Source: Rhizobium nepotum 39/7 (GTDB lineage Bacteria; Pseudomonadota; Alphaproteobacteria; Rhizobiales; Rhizobiaceae). From it: DNA of 64,000 nucleotides. The notes below the pieces were generated by a model. That model worked only from the letters and a program-made list of their open reading frames with translations. It was not told the origin of the DNA and ran no database searches. The stretch spans positions 248,001 to 312,000 of the forward strand of contig NZ_JWJH01000002.1 of assembly GCF_000949865.1 (NCBI RefSeq). Direction: 5' to 3'. Positions 1 through 8,704 of the stretch are shown in pieces. Within the stretch, counting starts at the first letter, position 1. Every line of letters begins with the position of its first letter. Both the position numbers and the translations under genes were made by a program.

Positions 1-3000
1 TGAGTTCATCGGTGGCGGGGTACAACCAGAAGGGTCCGGAGACCTCTACCGTGCGTCGCACGGCCTCGCCGTCCAGCACCTCCACGCGGTAACGCTCGAA
101 AGGCTCGTCCAGCAGTATCTCCGTGGCGTCCCAGCCATCGGCCTCTGTCCACCCCCGGCGCATCCAGCGCAGCAGAACGCCGTCCCTGCGTCGCTCGCCG
201 GAAAGATGCACCGGCGCAAGCGGCGTCTGCGCCCGCAAGCCGCCCTCGAAGGCGAAAGGCCCGGCGGGAGCACCGACCTTTCCTGCGGCTTCAGCGATCC
301 AGTTCAGGCGGCGTCCGCACTCGCTCGCGGCAAGGCCGAGCGGCTTTACCGCCGCATCCAGCACCACGACCGCGCTGCCGATGGCCGCGCCTGCGGCAAG
401 TGCATCTTCCGTGCCGCCAAGCCCACGCAGCAGGGCGGAAAGCCGCCAGCGAGAGGGCGCGATTTCATCGGCCCGCGCAAAAGCGACGATCTCCCAGACA
501 CCGTTTGCGGCCCTGACCGCGATGCGGTTCTCACCGTTCAGCACCGAAAGTTCCTCAACCGAGGAAAGCTCGCCGGAGGGCAGATCGATCAGGACGGTGT
601 TTTTGCGGTCGAAACGGCCGGACGGACCAGGCGTCAGAGGCATCGTCAGCGCACCAATCATCGCGGGCCGGTCGAGCACGACGCGTTGGCGATAGCCTTC
701 CGCACCCGGCGAAGCGGAGACGAGAACCGGCCGCCAGGGCCTCGCAAAAACTGCGATCCGCGCCGAATCTTCCGGCGCGGGGCCGTCATGGCGCGGCAGG
801 TCGAGAAACAGCACCTCCGGGGCAAAACCTTCCGTGCCGGTTCCGCCACCCGTGCGCCGTTCATCCGCAGCGCCTGCGAAAACGGAGAGGGCAGCGGAAA
901 AGGCGCGTGCCTCCACCTGACGCACATTGCCGTCTTCGATCCGGCTGACCAGAAACCGTCCTGCCGGAGCTTCCGCAAAAACGCCTTGCGGAAGGCGGAT
1001 GCAATCGCCGGGTTCCAGAGCGATATCTCCAGGCGGCAGGGCAAAGCGCAAGCTGCGCCGCGCCTGCCGGTTGTCGCGCAACAGGGCCTCAGCCGCCGCT
1101 TCCGCCGTTTCCGCCGAGAGGGCAGCGTTGAGATCGAGCCGCATCACCCGGCTACCGGCATCATCGATGCGACGCGAACGCACGCTGGCCTGCTCGTAAT
1201 CAAGCGCGGGATTGAATGAGGTCAGCACGACTTCAGCCGCGAAATCGCTGTCATGGCCGCGATTTTCCGACCATAGCGGCTCGTCCTCCAGATCGGCGAC
1301 CAAGGCCACGTCACGAAGGGGCAGCGCCGCCGAGTTGCGGGAACGGAAGCGCAGGGTTCCGCCATCTTCAGTGGCATCCACCTGAAACGCGGCCATCAAC
1401 GGTTCCAGCAGGTTGCGGGCGGAAGTGACGTCGCCCTGCACATAACCGGTCAGGTCGCCGCTGACGGCGGAGACGTCGAAACCGGAAAAGCCGTGATCGG
1501 TGAGGATTGTCGCAATCGTATCCGCAAGCGTCGCGGTTCCCAGCCTCCCGTTCAGCCAATGGCCGGTGCGCCAGTTTGCGCCGTCGCTCCAGACCGCTCC
1601 ATTCTGCGGAAAGGCCGGAAAAGGCCGCGCATCCCAGGTCCACAGGTAAACCCGGTTCCTGTCCACCATCGCGGCATCGCCTTCGCCCGTCCAATGCTCA
1701 AGATGTGCTTCCAGAAACCGCCGCTGCTGGCTGTCGGTGCGGCCCCTGCGGGAAAAATGGGGAAAGGCGTTTTCCGCCGATTTCGGATCGGGAAAGACAT
1801 TCGGGCGCGTCGCACTCTTGTCTACCGCCGGGCAGCCGAGTTCGGTGAACCAGACCGGCTTCGATCCCGGAACCCATGCGGTCGGTGTGGTTTTCTCTGC
1901 GCCCTTCACCCGCTCGTAGTGGGCGTTCAGCCACCAGTTTCCGATGTCCTTGTAACGGAACACCCATGGCTTGCCCTTCAGCCCATCGGTGATGGCCGTG
2001 CGCCGCCGCGCCACGCGATCCGCGTCGCTGGCGTAATACCAGTCGAAGCCTTCGCCTGCCGTCATCGCACGGTGGAAGGCGCCAGCATCGTCCGGGCCGC
2101 TCATGCCATCAGGATTGCCGTTTGCGACGTCCTCATCGCGCCAGTCGGAAAGCGGCATGTAATTGTCGATACCGACGGCATCGATATCGGGGCTCGCCCA
2201 CAGAGGATCGAGATTGAAGAACACGTCGCCCGAACCGTCCGCCGGCTGGTAGCCGAAATATTCGCTCCAGTCCGCGCCATAGGTCAGTTTCGTCTCCGGC
2301 CCGACAACGGCGCGCACGTCCGCCGCCAGTCGCACCAGTTCCTCCACGAAAGGAAAGGCATCGTTGCGGTCGCGCAGGCCTGTCAGGCCGCGAAGCTCCG
2401 AACCGATCAGGAAGGCGTCAACGCCGCCCGCTTCTGCCGCCAGCGCCGCGTAATGCAGCACCATGCGGCGATATCCTTCTTCGCGGTTGCAGAAGGTGGA
2501 AATTTCCGCCCGTGCTGCCTCGCTGCGGTCGGGCGAACCTGCCCTACCGGGGGCCGGAAAACAGGTGATGCGCCCGCGCCAGCCATAGGCGTCCTGCTCG
2601 CCTTTGCCATAGGGGTCGGGCAGGCCGTTGCTGGCCGGCACATCCATCATCACGAAGGGATAAAGGCAGACCTTCAGCCCACGCGCCTTGAGGTCGGCTA
2701 TCGCCTGCACCACGCTCGCATCATCCGGCGTGCCGCCATAGGCCGGTCCGCCATCGTGGTGGCTTACCAGATGCGCCTCCCCACGTGAAAGGCCGGCGAC
2801 GGACCACGGGGCGCTTTCCCGGTCGCGGTCGGCCACTTCCACGCCCGGCAGAATGCGGCATTCGCCCGCCCGCATGTCAGTGCCGAACCAGCTCACCACA
2901 AGGGCCACATTGCGAAGGTTGGGGCAAAGCGCCTGCAATTCGTCGATGGCCGCCTGCCAGTCGGTCGAAGCCGTAAGACCGTTGCGGTTCATGATGCGGC

Positions 3001-3703
3001 TTTCACCCAGGCCGGTACGTTCGGAAACCTGCGCCGTGGCGTAGCCGTGTTCCGTCGCACCGGGGATGATGGTGATGGCGCGGATGGTTTTTTCCAGCCT
3101 TCCGACCGGCCGCACCACCTCGAACTGCATGAGCGGAATGCGATTGCCATAGCTGTCGAGCGGCAGGCGTTCGAACACGACATAGGCCAGCCCCCGGAAA
3201 GCCGACGCGTTGCCCGCGCCCTGTTTCGCCTCGATCAACGGATCGGGCAGCTGGGTTTCGCTGCCGGGATAAAAGCGCATCTCGATGTCTGTCAGGTCCA
3301 GTTCCCGCCCATCGGCCCAGACGCGCCGCACCATGGCCGCTTCGCCTTCGGATAGCCCGACGGCAAGATTGGCGAAGTATCGATAGGTTTCCACCTTCGG
3401 GCCGCGATTGCCCTTGCCGCCGCGGCGCTCCACCTCCACGCTTTCCTCGAAGCGCGTCGCCCAGATGAGCGTGCCGCCAATCCTCGCCGTGCCGTAAAGC
3501 CGGTTGATGGCGGCGCCCTCGTCAGCACCGGGAATCCGCGCCGTCGAAAGCCTTGCGCCCGACACCGTCCGCCCGTTCGAAAGCAACGCACGGTCGACGG
3601 CATTGCCCGCCAGCGCACCGGCCGCGCGGCCGATAACGGCTCCTAGAGGGCCGAAAACGCCGCCGAGTGCTGCGCCCGCCGCCTGAAAGATAATGGTCGC
3701 CAT
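1..3703 (-). CDS. GTA host-specificity / tail-tip protein (g15-like), 3' end beyond window
   Basis: Last structural gene of the gene transfer agent cluster; homologues form the tail tip that contacts the recipient cell. About 1234 codons are open from ATG at 3703 to the window edge without a stop; the R. capsulatus protein is about 1300 residues, so only the C-terminus is missing. The N-terminus is glycine/alanine-rich (MATIIFQAAGAALGG), followed by a region resembling the start of this family (RTVSGARLST, INRLYGTARIGGTLIW). It lies 18 bp downstream of the NlpC/P60 gene on the same strand, matching the conserved g14-g15 order. Inner TIM-barrel-like domains are expected from the family but I did not map them. 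Family identity is strong from synteny and the N-terminus. Confidence 0.85.
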   Translation of the reverse strand, partial: MATIIFQAAGAALGGVFGPLGAVIGRAAGALAGNAVDRALLSNGRTVSGARLSTARIPGADEGAAINRLYGTARIGGTLIWATRFEESVEVERRGGKGNRGPKVETYRYFANLAVGLSEGEAAMVRRVWADGRELDLTDIEMRFYPGSETQLPDPLIEAKQGAGNASAFRGLAYVVFERLPLDSYGNRIPLMQFEVVRPVGRLEKTIRAITIIPGATEHGYATAQVSERTGLGESRIMNRNGLTASTDWQAAIDELQALCPNLRNVALVVSWFGTDMRAGECRILPGVEVADRDRESAPWSVAGLSRGEAHLVSHHDGGPAYGGTPDDASVVQAIADLKARGLKVCLYPFVMMDVPASNGLPDPYGKGEQDAYGWRGRITCFPAPGRAGSPDRSEAARAEISTFCNREEGYRRMVLHYAALAAEAGGVDAFLIGSELRGLTGLRDRNDAFPFVEELVRLAADVRAVVGPETKLTYGADWSEYFGYQPADGSGDVFFNLDPLWASPDIDAVGIDNYMPLSDWRDEDVANGNPDGMSGPDDAGAFHRAMTAGEGFDWYYASDADRVARRRTAITDGLKGKPWVFRYKDIGNWWLNAHYERVKGAEKTTPTAWVPGSKPVWFTELGCPAVDKSATRPNVFPDPKSAENAFPHFSRRGRTDSQQRRFLEAHLEHWTGEGDAAMVDRNRVYLWTWDARPFPAFPQNGAVWSDGANWRTGHWLNGRLGTATLADTIATILTDHGFSGFDVSAVSGDLTGYVQGDVTSARNLLEPLMAAFQVDATEDGGTLRFRSRNSAALPLRDVALVADLEDEPLWSENRGHDSDFAAEVVLTSFNPALDYEQASVRSRRIDDAGSRVMRLDLNAALSAETAEAAAEALLRDNRQARRSLRFALPPGDIALEPGDCIRLPQGVFAEAPAGRFLVSRIEDGNVRQVEARAFSAALSVFAGAADERRTGGGTGTEGFAPEVLFLDLPRHDGPAPEDSARIAVFARPWRPVLVSASPGAEGYRQRVVLDRPAMIGALTMPLTPGPSGRFDRKNTVLIDLPSGELSSVEELSVLNGENRIAVRAANGVWEIVAFARADEIAPSRWRLSALLRGLGGTEDALAAGAAIGSAVVVLDAAVKPLGLAASECGRRLNWIAEAAGKVGAPAGPFAFEGGLRAQTPLAPVHLSGERRRDGVLLRWMRRGWTEADGWDATEILLDEPFERYRVEVLDGEAVRRTVEVSGPFWLYPATDEL

Positions 3704-3721
3704 GGGTCGCCTCGGAAAATA

Positions 3722-4156
3722 TCAGGGATCGGGAAAACGGAAGACGCCGGCAATGCGCCGCTTCCAGCCCGGAACGAGGGCGGAGCGCACCACCGCCGCC
3801 TGTTCATAGGCGTGGATGAAATGTTGCTGTCCGGCGAAGATGCCGAGATGTTTCGCCGCCGCGTCGCGCCGCCAGCGGAACAGCAGAACGTCGCCCGGCA
3901 TCGCTTCGTCCATGTCGCGCACGGTCGCGAAATAGCGCTTCGCCGCCGCCATCAGCCGGTCTTCGCCGCCGCGCTCCGCCCAATCAGGCGCATAGGGCGG
4001 TGGCAGTTCGGGTTCTTCGCCATAAAGCGTGCGCCAGATGCCCCTGACGAGGCCGAGGCAATCGCAGCCGACGCCCTGCAATGACGCCTGATGCCGGTAG
4101 GGTGTGCCAATCCAGCCTTGCGCCAGCGCCAGCACTCTTTCTCCAGTCCCGTTCAT
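3722..4156 (-). CDS. GTA NlpC/P60 family cell-wall peptidase (g14-like)
   Basis: Tail-associated peptidase of 144 residues, expected to cleave peptidoglycan peptides during DNA delivery. The papain-like triad is visible: Cys33 in GCDCLGLVR, His103 in KHLGIF and a third polar residue at His115 (FIHAYE). The GD motif before the His (MPGDVLLFRW) is typical of phage NlpC/P60 proteins. Its start overlaps the stop of the preceding g13-like gene by 4 bp (ATGA), indicating translational coupling. Length is normal for GTA and phage members. Assignment is secure; the role in peptidoglycan penetration is inferred from the family. Confidence 0.92.
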   Translation of the reverse strand: MNGTGERVLALAQGWIGTPYRHQASLQGVGCDCLGLVRGIWRTLYGEEPELPPPYAPDWAERGGEDRLMAAAKRYFATVRDMDEAMPGDVLLFRWRRDAAAKHLGIFAGQQHFIHAYEQAAVVRSALVPGWKRRIAGVFRFPDP

Positions 4157-5037
4157 GGAAACAACGCCTTGCCATCATGGGTCTGGCTGCCGCTGGCGTA
4201 GGAATAGGCGAAGTCCGCGCCCGGCAGATGCGGAAAGCCGCGAAAGTTCAGATGATTGGCGAATTTCGCCTTGCAGGTCGCAAAGCTCTTGTCGCATCCG
4301 GCCGTGACTTCGAAAACGTCACCCGTTGACGGCGCCTGTTCCGGGGCCAACCAGAAGGACAGAAGCGTGTCGCCACCGCGCTTCTCGTGCCCATCGAGAT
4401 CGAAACTCTTGCCGGTGAGCCGTCCGCTCAGGAACCTCATCTTGCCCCGACTGAAGAAACCGTCCGTGAAAGCCTCAAGCCCTGTCGCCAGCAGATTGCC
4501 CGCCGTATCTACGCCCGTAACCTTGCCGCCGCCGGTAAACCGTGCCAGATCGACGCCGCAGCGCCTGTCGCCAAGTGCGGCATCGCAGCGCCGCCCATAG
4601 ACCCTGCCCTGCGGCTGGCCGAGGCGATGCGCGATGCTGCGCAGCTCGGCGCGAAACGCTCCGCCCGCCCGTGTCACCTCGCCGATTTCCCGCATGTTCA
4701 GCAACAGATGTTGTTCGGGCGCCTGCCAGTTGACGAGGAACAGCGCCACCTGTGCGCCATCGAAACGCCCGGCAGCGAGATCGTTTTCCGAAATCGCCTC
4801 GCTGGAAAAACCGCCCGTCACCTCGCCCGCACTCGCGCCCAGCCCAACCTCGCTGTCGCCATCGCTCGCCCCAAAGCCGCTCGCGGCCAGATAGGCCGTG
4901 CCGCCGAAGGACAGGGTCTCGTCATGGTCGGTGAAGCCGATCACCACGCCGTCCTTCAGCGTCACCTTCCAGCAATGGCAGGTGGTGGTGGCGTCGCCTT
5001 CCAGATGTTCGGCAAGGGCGGGAGGAATTGTCTTCAT
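4153..5037 (-). CDS. GTA tail hub protein, DUF2163 / phage BR0599 family (g13-like)
   Basis: A 294-residue baseplate/hub protein. The N-terminal half is the DUF2163 part (VIGFTDHDETLSF); the C-terminal part carries the BR0599 signature GCDKSFATCKAKF followed by NHLNFRGFPHLPG. Four cysteines form two pairs, Cys151/Cys160 and Cys248/Cys255. The R. capsulatus GTA hub structure was reported, as I recall, to hold an iron-sulfur cluster, and these cysteines would be its ligands here. It overlaps g12 and g14 by 4 bp on each side, so it belongs to a tightly coupled operon. Identity is strong from motif and position; the metal centre is inference. Confidence 0.92.
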   Translation of the reverse strand: MKTIPPALAEHLEGDATTTCHCWKVTLKDGVVIGFTDHDETLSFGGTAYLAASGFGASDGDSEVGLGASAGEVTGGFSSEAISENDLAAGRFDGAQVALFLVNWQAPEQHLLLNMREIGEVTRAGGAFRAELRSIAHRLGQPQGRVYGRRCDAALGDRRCGVDLARFTGGGKVTGVDTAGNLLATGLEAFTDGFFSRGKMRFLSGRLTGKSFDLDGHEKRGGDTLLSFWLAPEQAPSTGDVFEVTAGCDKSFATCKAKFANHLNFRGFPHLPGADFAYSYASGSQTHDGKALFP

Positions 5038-5672
5038 GGCAGGATTTCCATCAGCGGAATGGAGGGAATACGCCCCGCCTCGAAGGCGGTCAGGTTCACG
5101 TCGATGCGATCGATCGCGAACCGCACCGGCACGTCGAATTCGTAACCGGCGCGGATGGCTGCGCCGGCAGGCGGCACCTGCCCAGCGCGAAATGTCACCA
5201 TGCCGGTCGCATGATCGACCGAAAAATCCGCTGGCGAGGCTTTCACCCCCGCTATGGAAACGACGACAGAACCCTCGATCGGCTTTTCCACCCGCCGGGT
5301 GAAGGCGCCGCCCGCATCGGCATAGGTCTTCAACAGCTGAAAACTTACAGTCATGCCATCGCCGGTGCCGATCCGCTGGTCGGCGGCGGCGGGTGTCGTG
5401 CCCGGGGGGCAGGATTTGAAATCCACCGGATCGCGAAAACGGAAGCCGTAAAGTTCGCCGCGACGCGCCTCGAAAAAGGAAAGCACCTCGTAAAGATCGG
5501 CGACGGAGCGGATGCCGGATCCGGCGTCATAGGCGCGTCTGGCATTCTTCCAGCGCTGATTGCGGTTCTCCCGCCCGTTGGAAAGGTTGACGATATCGGT
5601 CCGTCTCACCGGCCCGCCGCTGGTGCCGAGCGCAAGTCTCAGCGGAAACCGCACTTCATGAAATGCCGCCAT
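5034..5672 (-). CDS. GTA distal tail protein, DUF2460 (g12-like)
   Basis: A 212-residue protein matching the DUF2460 phage tail family: it opens with FHEVRFPLRLALGTSGGP, has a central FFEARRGELYGFRFRDP segment and ends in the usual FDVPVRF plus IPLMEILP region. In GTAs and siphophages this protein forms the ring joining the tail tube to the baseplate hub. Its stop overlaps the start of the hub gene by 4 bp. No signal peptide or membrane segment is present, as expected for a virion component. Length is typical. Confidence 0.9.
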   Translation of the reverse strand: MAAFHEVRFPLRLALGTSGGPVRRTDIVNLSNGRENRNQRWKNARRAYDAGSGIRSVADLYEVLSFFEARRGELYGFRFRDPVDFKSCPPGTTPAAADQRIGTGDGMTVSFQLLKTYADAGGAFTRRVEKPIEGSVVVSIAGVKASPADFSVDHATGMVTFRAGQVPPAGAAIRAGYEFDVPVRFAIDRIDVNLTAFEAGRIPSIPLMEILP

Positions 5673-5741
5673 GTCGTTGTTCCACGAATCTTTTTGCTGT
5701 GTTGGGAAACACGTCGCGCGCCCGAAGGGGCATGCAGCGCC

Positions 5742-6323
5742 TCACAATCCGCGCTGGCCGCGCCCGACACTGCGGGCGAGCATGGCGGCAATCTGGCCTT
5801 CGCTTTTCCTGAAGCTCGCCGCATCGGTCGCAGTCACGTTGAAGACGATCTGCGCGCCGCCGCCGCCTGCGGGTGCAGCAACACCCAGAGCGCCATCCGA
5901 ACCGCGTTTCAGCGGCAGGATGGCCTCCGCGCCCGCCTCGCCCATCAGGCCTAGCCCAGCCCCCATCGGGAAGAAGGCGGGGCTGGAGACGACGCCGCCA
6001 TCCGCAAAAGGCGTGATACTGCGTCCCGGCACCCCGCCATCGGCGTAGGCAAACAGCGAACCACCACCATTCAAAAGCCCACCGACGGCATTGCCGATCA
6101 TACTCTCCAGCGGCTTCAGGCCGGCAGAAAGCGCCATGCCGGAGAGCTTTTGTCCAAGCCCGCGCAACACATCGTCCAGCCCTTTACCGCCCGTCGTCGC
6201 CGCCTGCATGGCGGAGGTCAGCGCCGCCCCGAACCGCTCGGAGCGCCGTTCGAGATCGCCCATCACATCCGCGAGCGCTTCCGCCTCCTCGCGGCTCTCC
6301 GCAATCGATCCTTCGCCTGCCAT
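5742..6323 (-). CDS. GTA tail tape-measure protein, short (g11-like)
   Basis: A 193-residue protein, short for a tape measure but like the R. capsulatus GTA g11 product (about 220 residues), in line with a short tail. It starts with a charged helical stretch (AESREEAEALADVMGDLERR), then an Ala/Gly-rich hydrophobic middle (LKPLESMIGNAVGGLLNGGG) and repeated FADGG / YADGG turns, the C-terminal signature of lambda-type tape-measure proteins. An AAAGG Shine-Dalgarno lies 8 nt before the ATG at 6323. It follows the tail-assembly chaperone gene after about 96 bp, the conserved order. Confidence 0.88.
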   Translation of the reverse strand: MAGEGSIAESREEAEALADVMGDLERRSERFGAALTSAMQAATTGGKGLDDVLRGLGQKLSGMALSAGLKPLESMIGNAVGGLLNGGGSLFAYADGGVPGRSITPFADGGVVSSPAFFPMGAGLGLMGEAGAEAILPLKRGSDGALGVAAPAGGGGAQIVFNVTATDAASFRKSEGQIAAMLARSVGRGQRGL

Positions 6324-6419
6324 CGCGCTTGCCTTTCTGATTCAAAACGGAGCCGTATATTTTTGAATTGCTTCGTGGTTTTCACGGAAAAATGCGCCTC
6401 CAAAAGAGGAAGCCACAGA

Positions 6420-6611
6420 TCACCCATCCGGAAACAGCCGTATCATCGCCTCCATCGCCGGACGGTCGATGGTGCTGGAAATGGCGCGTGTGCCGCCCGT
6501 CATCGCGAAGAATTCCCTTGGCGTCAGCCGCCAGAAGGTTTCGGAGGAAAGCCGCAGCAGGCAGAAGCCGGTGTGGATCACCGCCTCCCAGGGGAAAGGA
6601 CGCGGTGTCAC
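6420..6611 (-). CDS. GTA phage tail assembly chaperone (g10.1-like)
   Basis: A 63-residue protein of the small alphaproteobacterial tail-assembly family (TIGR02216 / Phage_TAC_6 type), recognised by FPWEAVIHTGFCLLRLSSET and FWRLTPREFFAM. Such proteins are thought to act with g10 as chaperones for the tape measure. The start is GTG at 6611; GAGG lies about 8 nt upstream. It sits between g10 and g11, the position of g10.1 in R. capsulatus. Small size makes annotation easy to miss, but the family match and synteny are good. Confidence 0.85.
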   Translation of the reverse strand: MTPRPFPWEAVIHTGFCLLRLSSETFWRLTPREFFAMTGGTRAISSTIDRPAMEAMIRLFPDG

Positions 6612-6637
6612 ACTCCCCGCCTCGCCTGCTGCGGCGC

Positions 6638-6997
6638 TTAGGGGTCCGGCGGCGTCTGCCCTTTCGGACCGGCGAAAGTCGTGGTCAGAAGATCGGCGAC
6701 GATTGCGGCGTGGCCGGCGATGCCCCCCTCGACGGTGGTGGCGGCGACATCCTCATCGGAAAACACATTGCCCGCGCCGCGCAGACCCGCGCCGATCACC
6801 CGGATCATATCCGCCGCCTTCATGCGCCCGCTTGCGAAACGTTCGGCAAGCGCGGTCAGATCATCGGCCTGAAAGGCGGTTTCGAGTTCGGCAAGCGCGC
6901 CGAGCGTCAGGCACAGAATGCGCCGCTCCCCGTCGATCAGCGCCTCGATCTCGCCGCGATGACGGTTGGCTCGCCCGTAACGCAATCCCTGCGGCAT
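6638..6997 (-). CDS. GTA tail assembly chaperone (g10-like)
   Basis: A 119-residue member of the GTA-gp10 family. The N-terminal half (RGEIEALIDGE, LTLGALAELETAFQADDL, ERFASGRMKAADMIRVIGAGL) is the conserved part; the C-terminus is a low-complexity, proline-rich tail (FAGPKGQTPPDP). It probably assists assembly of the tail tube around the tape measure. Its ATG overlaps the stop of the major tail protein gene (TGATG junction at 6995-6999), so the two are translationally coupled. Assignment rests on family resemblance and conserved gene order. Confidence 0.88.
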   Translation of the reverse strand: MPQGLRYGRANRHRGEIEALIDGERRILCLTLGALAELETAFQADDLTALAERFASGRMKAADMIRVIGAGLRGAGNVFSDEDVAATTVEGGIAGHAAIVADLLTTTFAGPKGQTPPDP

Positions 6998-7404
6998 CAG
7001 ATCGCTCCGAAGGTGAGGAGACCGGCCGATTCCAGCGCGATCTCGAATTGCACTTCTCCATCATGGCGGCCGGAATATTCGAGCGCGACGATCTGAAACG
7101 GCCCCGTGACGGTGCCGAAATCGGGAATGACAATCTGCCAACCCGGAATTGTGCCGGCGAAAAACGCGCCGCGTACCAGCGCATCGCTTACCAGGTCCTT
7201 GAAGATGCCGGAAGCCGTCAGCGACGCCCGCTGCACGCCGGCACCGGCCAGCAATTCTCGCCAGCGCCCAGCACTTTCACCGTCCGTTATGTCCACGGCC
7301 TGGGCGTTGAACGCCAGCCGCTTGGTTCTCAGCCCCGCCACAGTCGTGTAGGCACCGGAATTGTTGATCTTCAGCAGCAGGTCCTTGCCCTTTTGCGCCA
7401 CCAT
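6997..7404 (-). CDS. GTA major tail protein (g9-like)
   Basis: A 135-residue tail-tube protein of the Phage_tail_2 / TP901-1 family: it begins MVAQKGKDLLLKIN, contains VAGLRTKRLAFNAQAVDITD and SGRWRELLAGAG, and ends with the EYSGRHDGEVQFEIALESAG strand region. AAGGAG lies 7 nt before the ATG. Unlike in the canonical cluster, g8 does not lie directly upstream: a divergently oriented MFS gene separates g8 from g9. The tail half of the cluster must therefore be transcribed through that gene's antisense strand or from a promoter in the 93-bp gap 7405-7497. Confidence 0.9.
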   Translation of the reverse strand: MVAQKGKDLLLKINNSGAYTTVAGLRTKRLAFNAQAVDITDGESAGRWRELLAGAGVQRASLTASGIFKDLVSDALVRGAFFAGTIPGWQIVIPDFGTVTGPFQIVALEYSGRHDGEVQFEIALESAGLLTFGAI

Positions 7405-7497
7405 TCGTGTTCTCCTTGTTGTCTCGATTGATGTTGCCGCCCTGCTAAAGGCCTGCTACCAATAGCTTTCCAGCCCCTCGCACCGTCGATTTTCCTC

Positions 7498-8697
7498 ATG
7501 TCCGATGCCGCCCCTCCCACGTCTCGTGCGCGCCTTATCAGCGTGCTTGCGGTTGGGCAGGTCGTCAGCTGGGGCACCTGTTTCGACATGCTGGGCCTGC
7601 TCGGACCCAGGATCGGCCAGGAACTGGCAATCACGAACGAGATCGTTTTTGCCGGCCTTACCGTCATGATGACGATAAGCGCGCTGTGCGGACCGCTTCT
7701 GGGAAGAACTCTCGTGCGCCACGGCGCAGCACCCGTCCTTGTGGCGGGTTCGTTGCTCTTCACCGCCGGTTTTATCGTGCTGGCCTTTGCAGGCGGCGTA
7801 ACAAGCTATGTCCTCGGCTGGGTCGTGATGGGTTTTGCCGCAGCCTGCGGCCTGACGACGGCTGCCCACACCGCCGTGGTGGAGCGTGTCGGTGCTGAAA
7901 GCGGACGGTCGCTGACGCTTCTGATGTTGTTTACCGGGCTTTCGGCGGCGATTTTTCTGCCCGTCACAGCATTCGCAAATCAGCACTTCGGCTGGCGCAG
8001 CATCCTTTTCGGGTATGCCTGTCTGCAATTTTTCGTTCTTCTGCCTCTTTACGTCTTTGCTCTTCCCGGGCGACCGGCGCGCAGAGTGGCGAAGCCGAAG
8101 GACGCAACCGCCATTTCACCGGCGCCTGCCGATACACGACGCGCCTTTGTGCTTCTGGCGGCAATGACGACGATCAGCGCCTTCACGACCTTCGGCCTGT
8201 CTCCGCTCCTGCCCTTGCTGCTGGTGCAGGCGGGCGCTTCGCAATCGCTTGCCGTGCAGCTGGCGGCCGTGCGCAGCATACTTGCCATCACGGCGCGCGG
8301 GCTGGATTTTCTGCTCGGAAAACACGGAGGCCCTTTCGTCACCGCCGTGATCGGCTTCTGTCTGCTGCTCGTGTCCTTCATCCTGCTGATCGTTTTTGCC
8401 CCGGCCATGCCCGCTTTCATCGGCTTCATCGTTTTCTTCGGCTTTGGCGCTGGCGTGCTCACCGTCAGCCGGGCCGTATTGCCGCTGGCGGTATTTTCCC
8501 CGGAGCAATACGGCCTTCAGGCCGCGCGCATTTCCCTGCCGCAGAACCTTGCCATTGCCGTGGCCCCCGTCATTTTCACGCTGGCGCTGGATCGTGGCGG
8601 GGTATCGGCCATGCTGACCATCGCCGCCGTGCTGATCGGCATTTCGTTTCTGCTGCTGGTCATCCTCTGGAGAGCCGTGCGCAAACAGGCTTCCTGA
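7498..8697 (+). CDS. MFS transporter embedded in the GTA cluster
   Basis: A 399-residue major facilitator with about 12 hydrophobic segments and a polar central loop (near residues 195-215, RPARRVAKPKDA). It begins with a short polar leader, then RLISVLAVGQVVSWGTCFDM. The substrate cannot be told from sequence; members of this branch are annotated as generic exporters. It is on the plus strand between g8 and g9 of the GTA cluster, convergent with g8 (8 bp between stops) and divergent from g9 (93 bp). I see no clear Shine-Dalgarno before the ATG and no flanking repeats or transposase. Base composition looks like its neighbours, so the insertion may be old. Confidence 0.88.
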   Translation: MSDAAPPTSRARLISVLAVGQVVSWGTCFDMLGLLGPRIGQELAITNEIVFAGLTVMMTISALCGPLLGRTLVRHGAAPVLVAGSLLFTAGFIVLAFAGGVTSYVLGWVVMGFAAACGLTTAAHTAVVERVGAESGRSLTLLMLFTGLSAAIFLPVTAFANQHFGWRSILFGYACLQFFVLLPLYVFALPGRPARRVAKPKDATAISPAPADTRRAFVLLAAMTTISAFTTFGLSPLLPLLLVQAGASQSLAVQLAAVRSILAITARGLDFLLGKHGGPFVTAVIGFCLLLVSFILLIVFAPAMPAFIGFIVFFGFGAGVLTVSRAVLPLAVFSPEQYGLQAARISLPQNLAIAVAPVIFTLALDRGGVSAMLTIAAVLIGISFLLLVILWRAVRKQAS

Positions 8698-8704
8698 GCC
8701 GGCC

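Noticed and set aside
1493-2788. Long plus-strand ORF (431 codons)
   Set aside because: It is the antisense shadow of the g15-like tail gene; its translation is Arg/Pro/Ala-rich without recognisable domains, and high GC produces long spurious antisense frames here.
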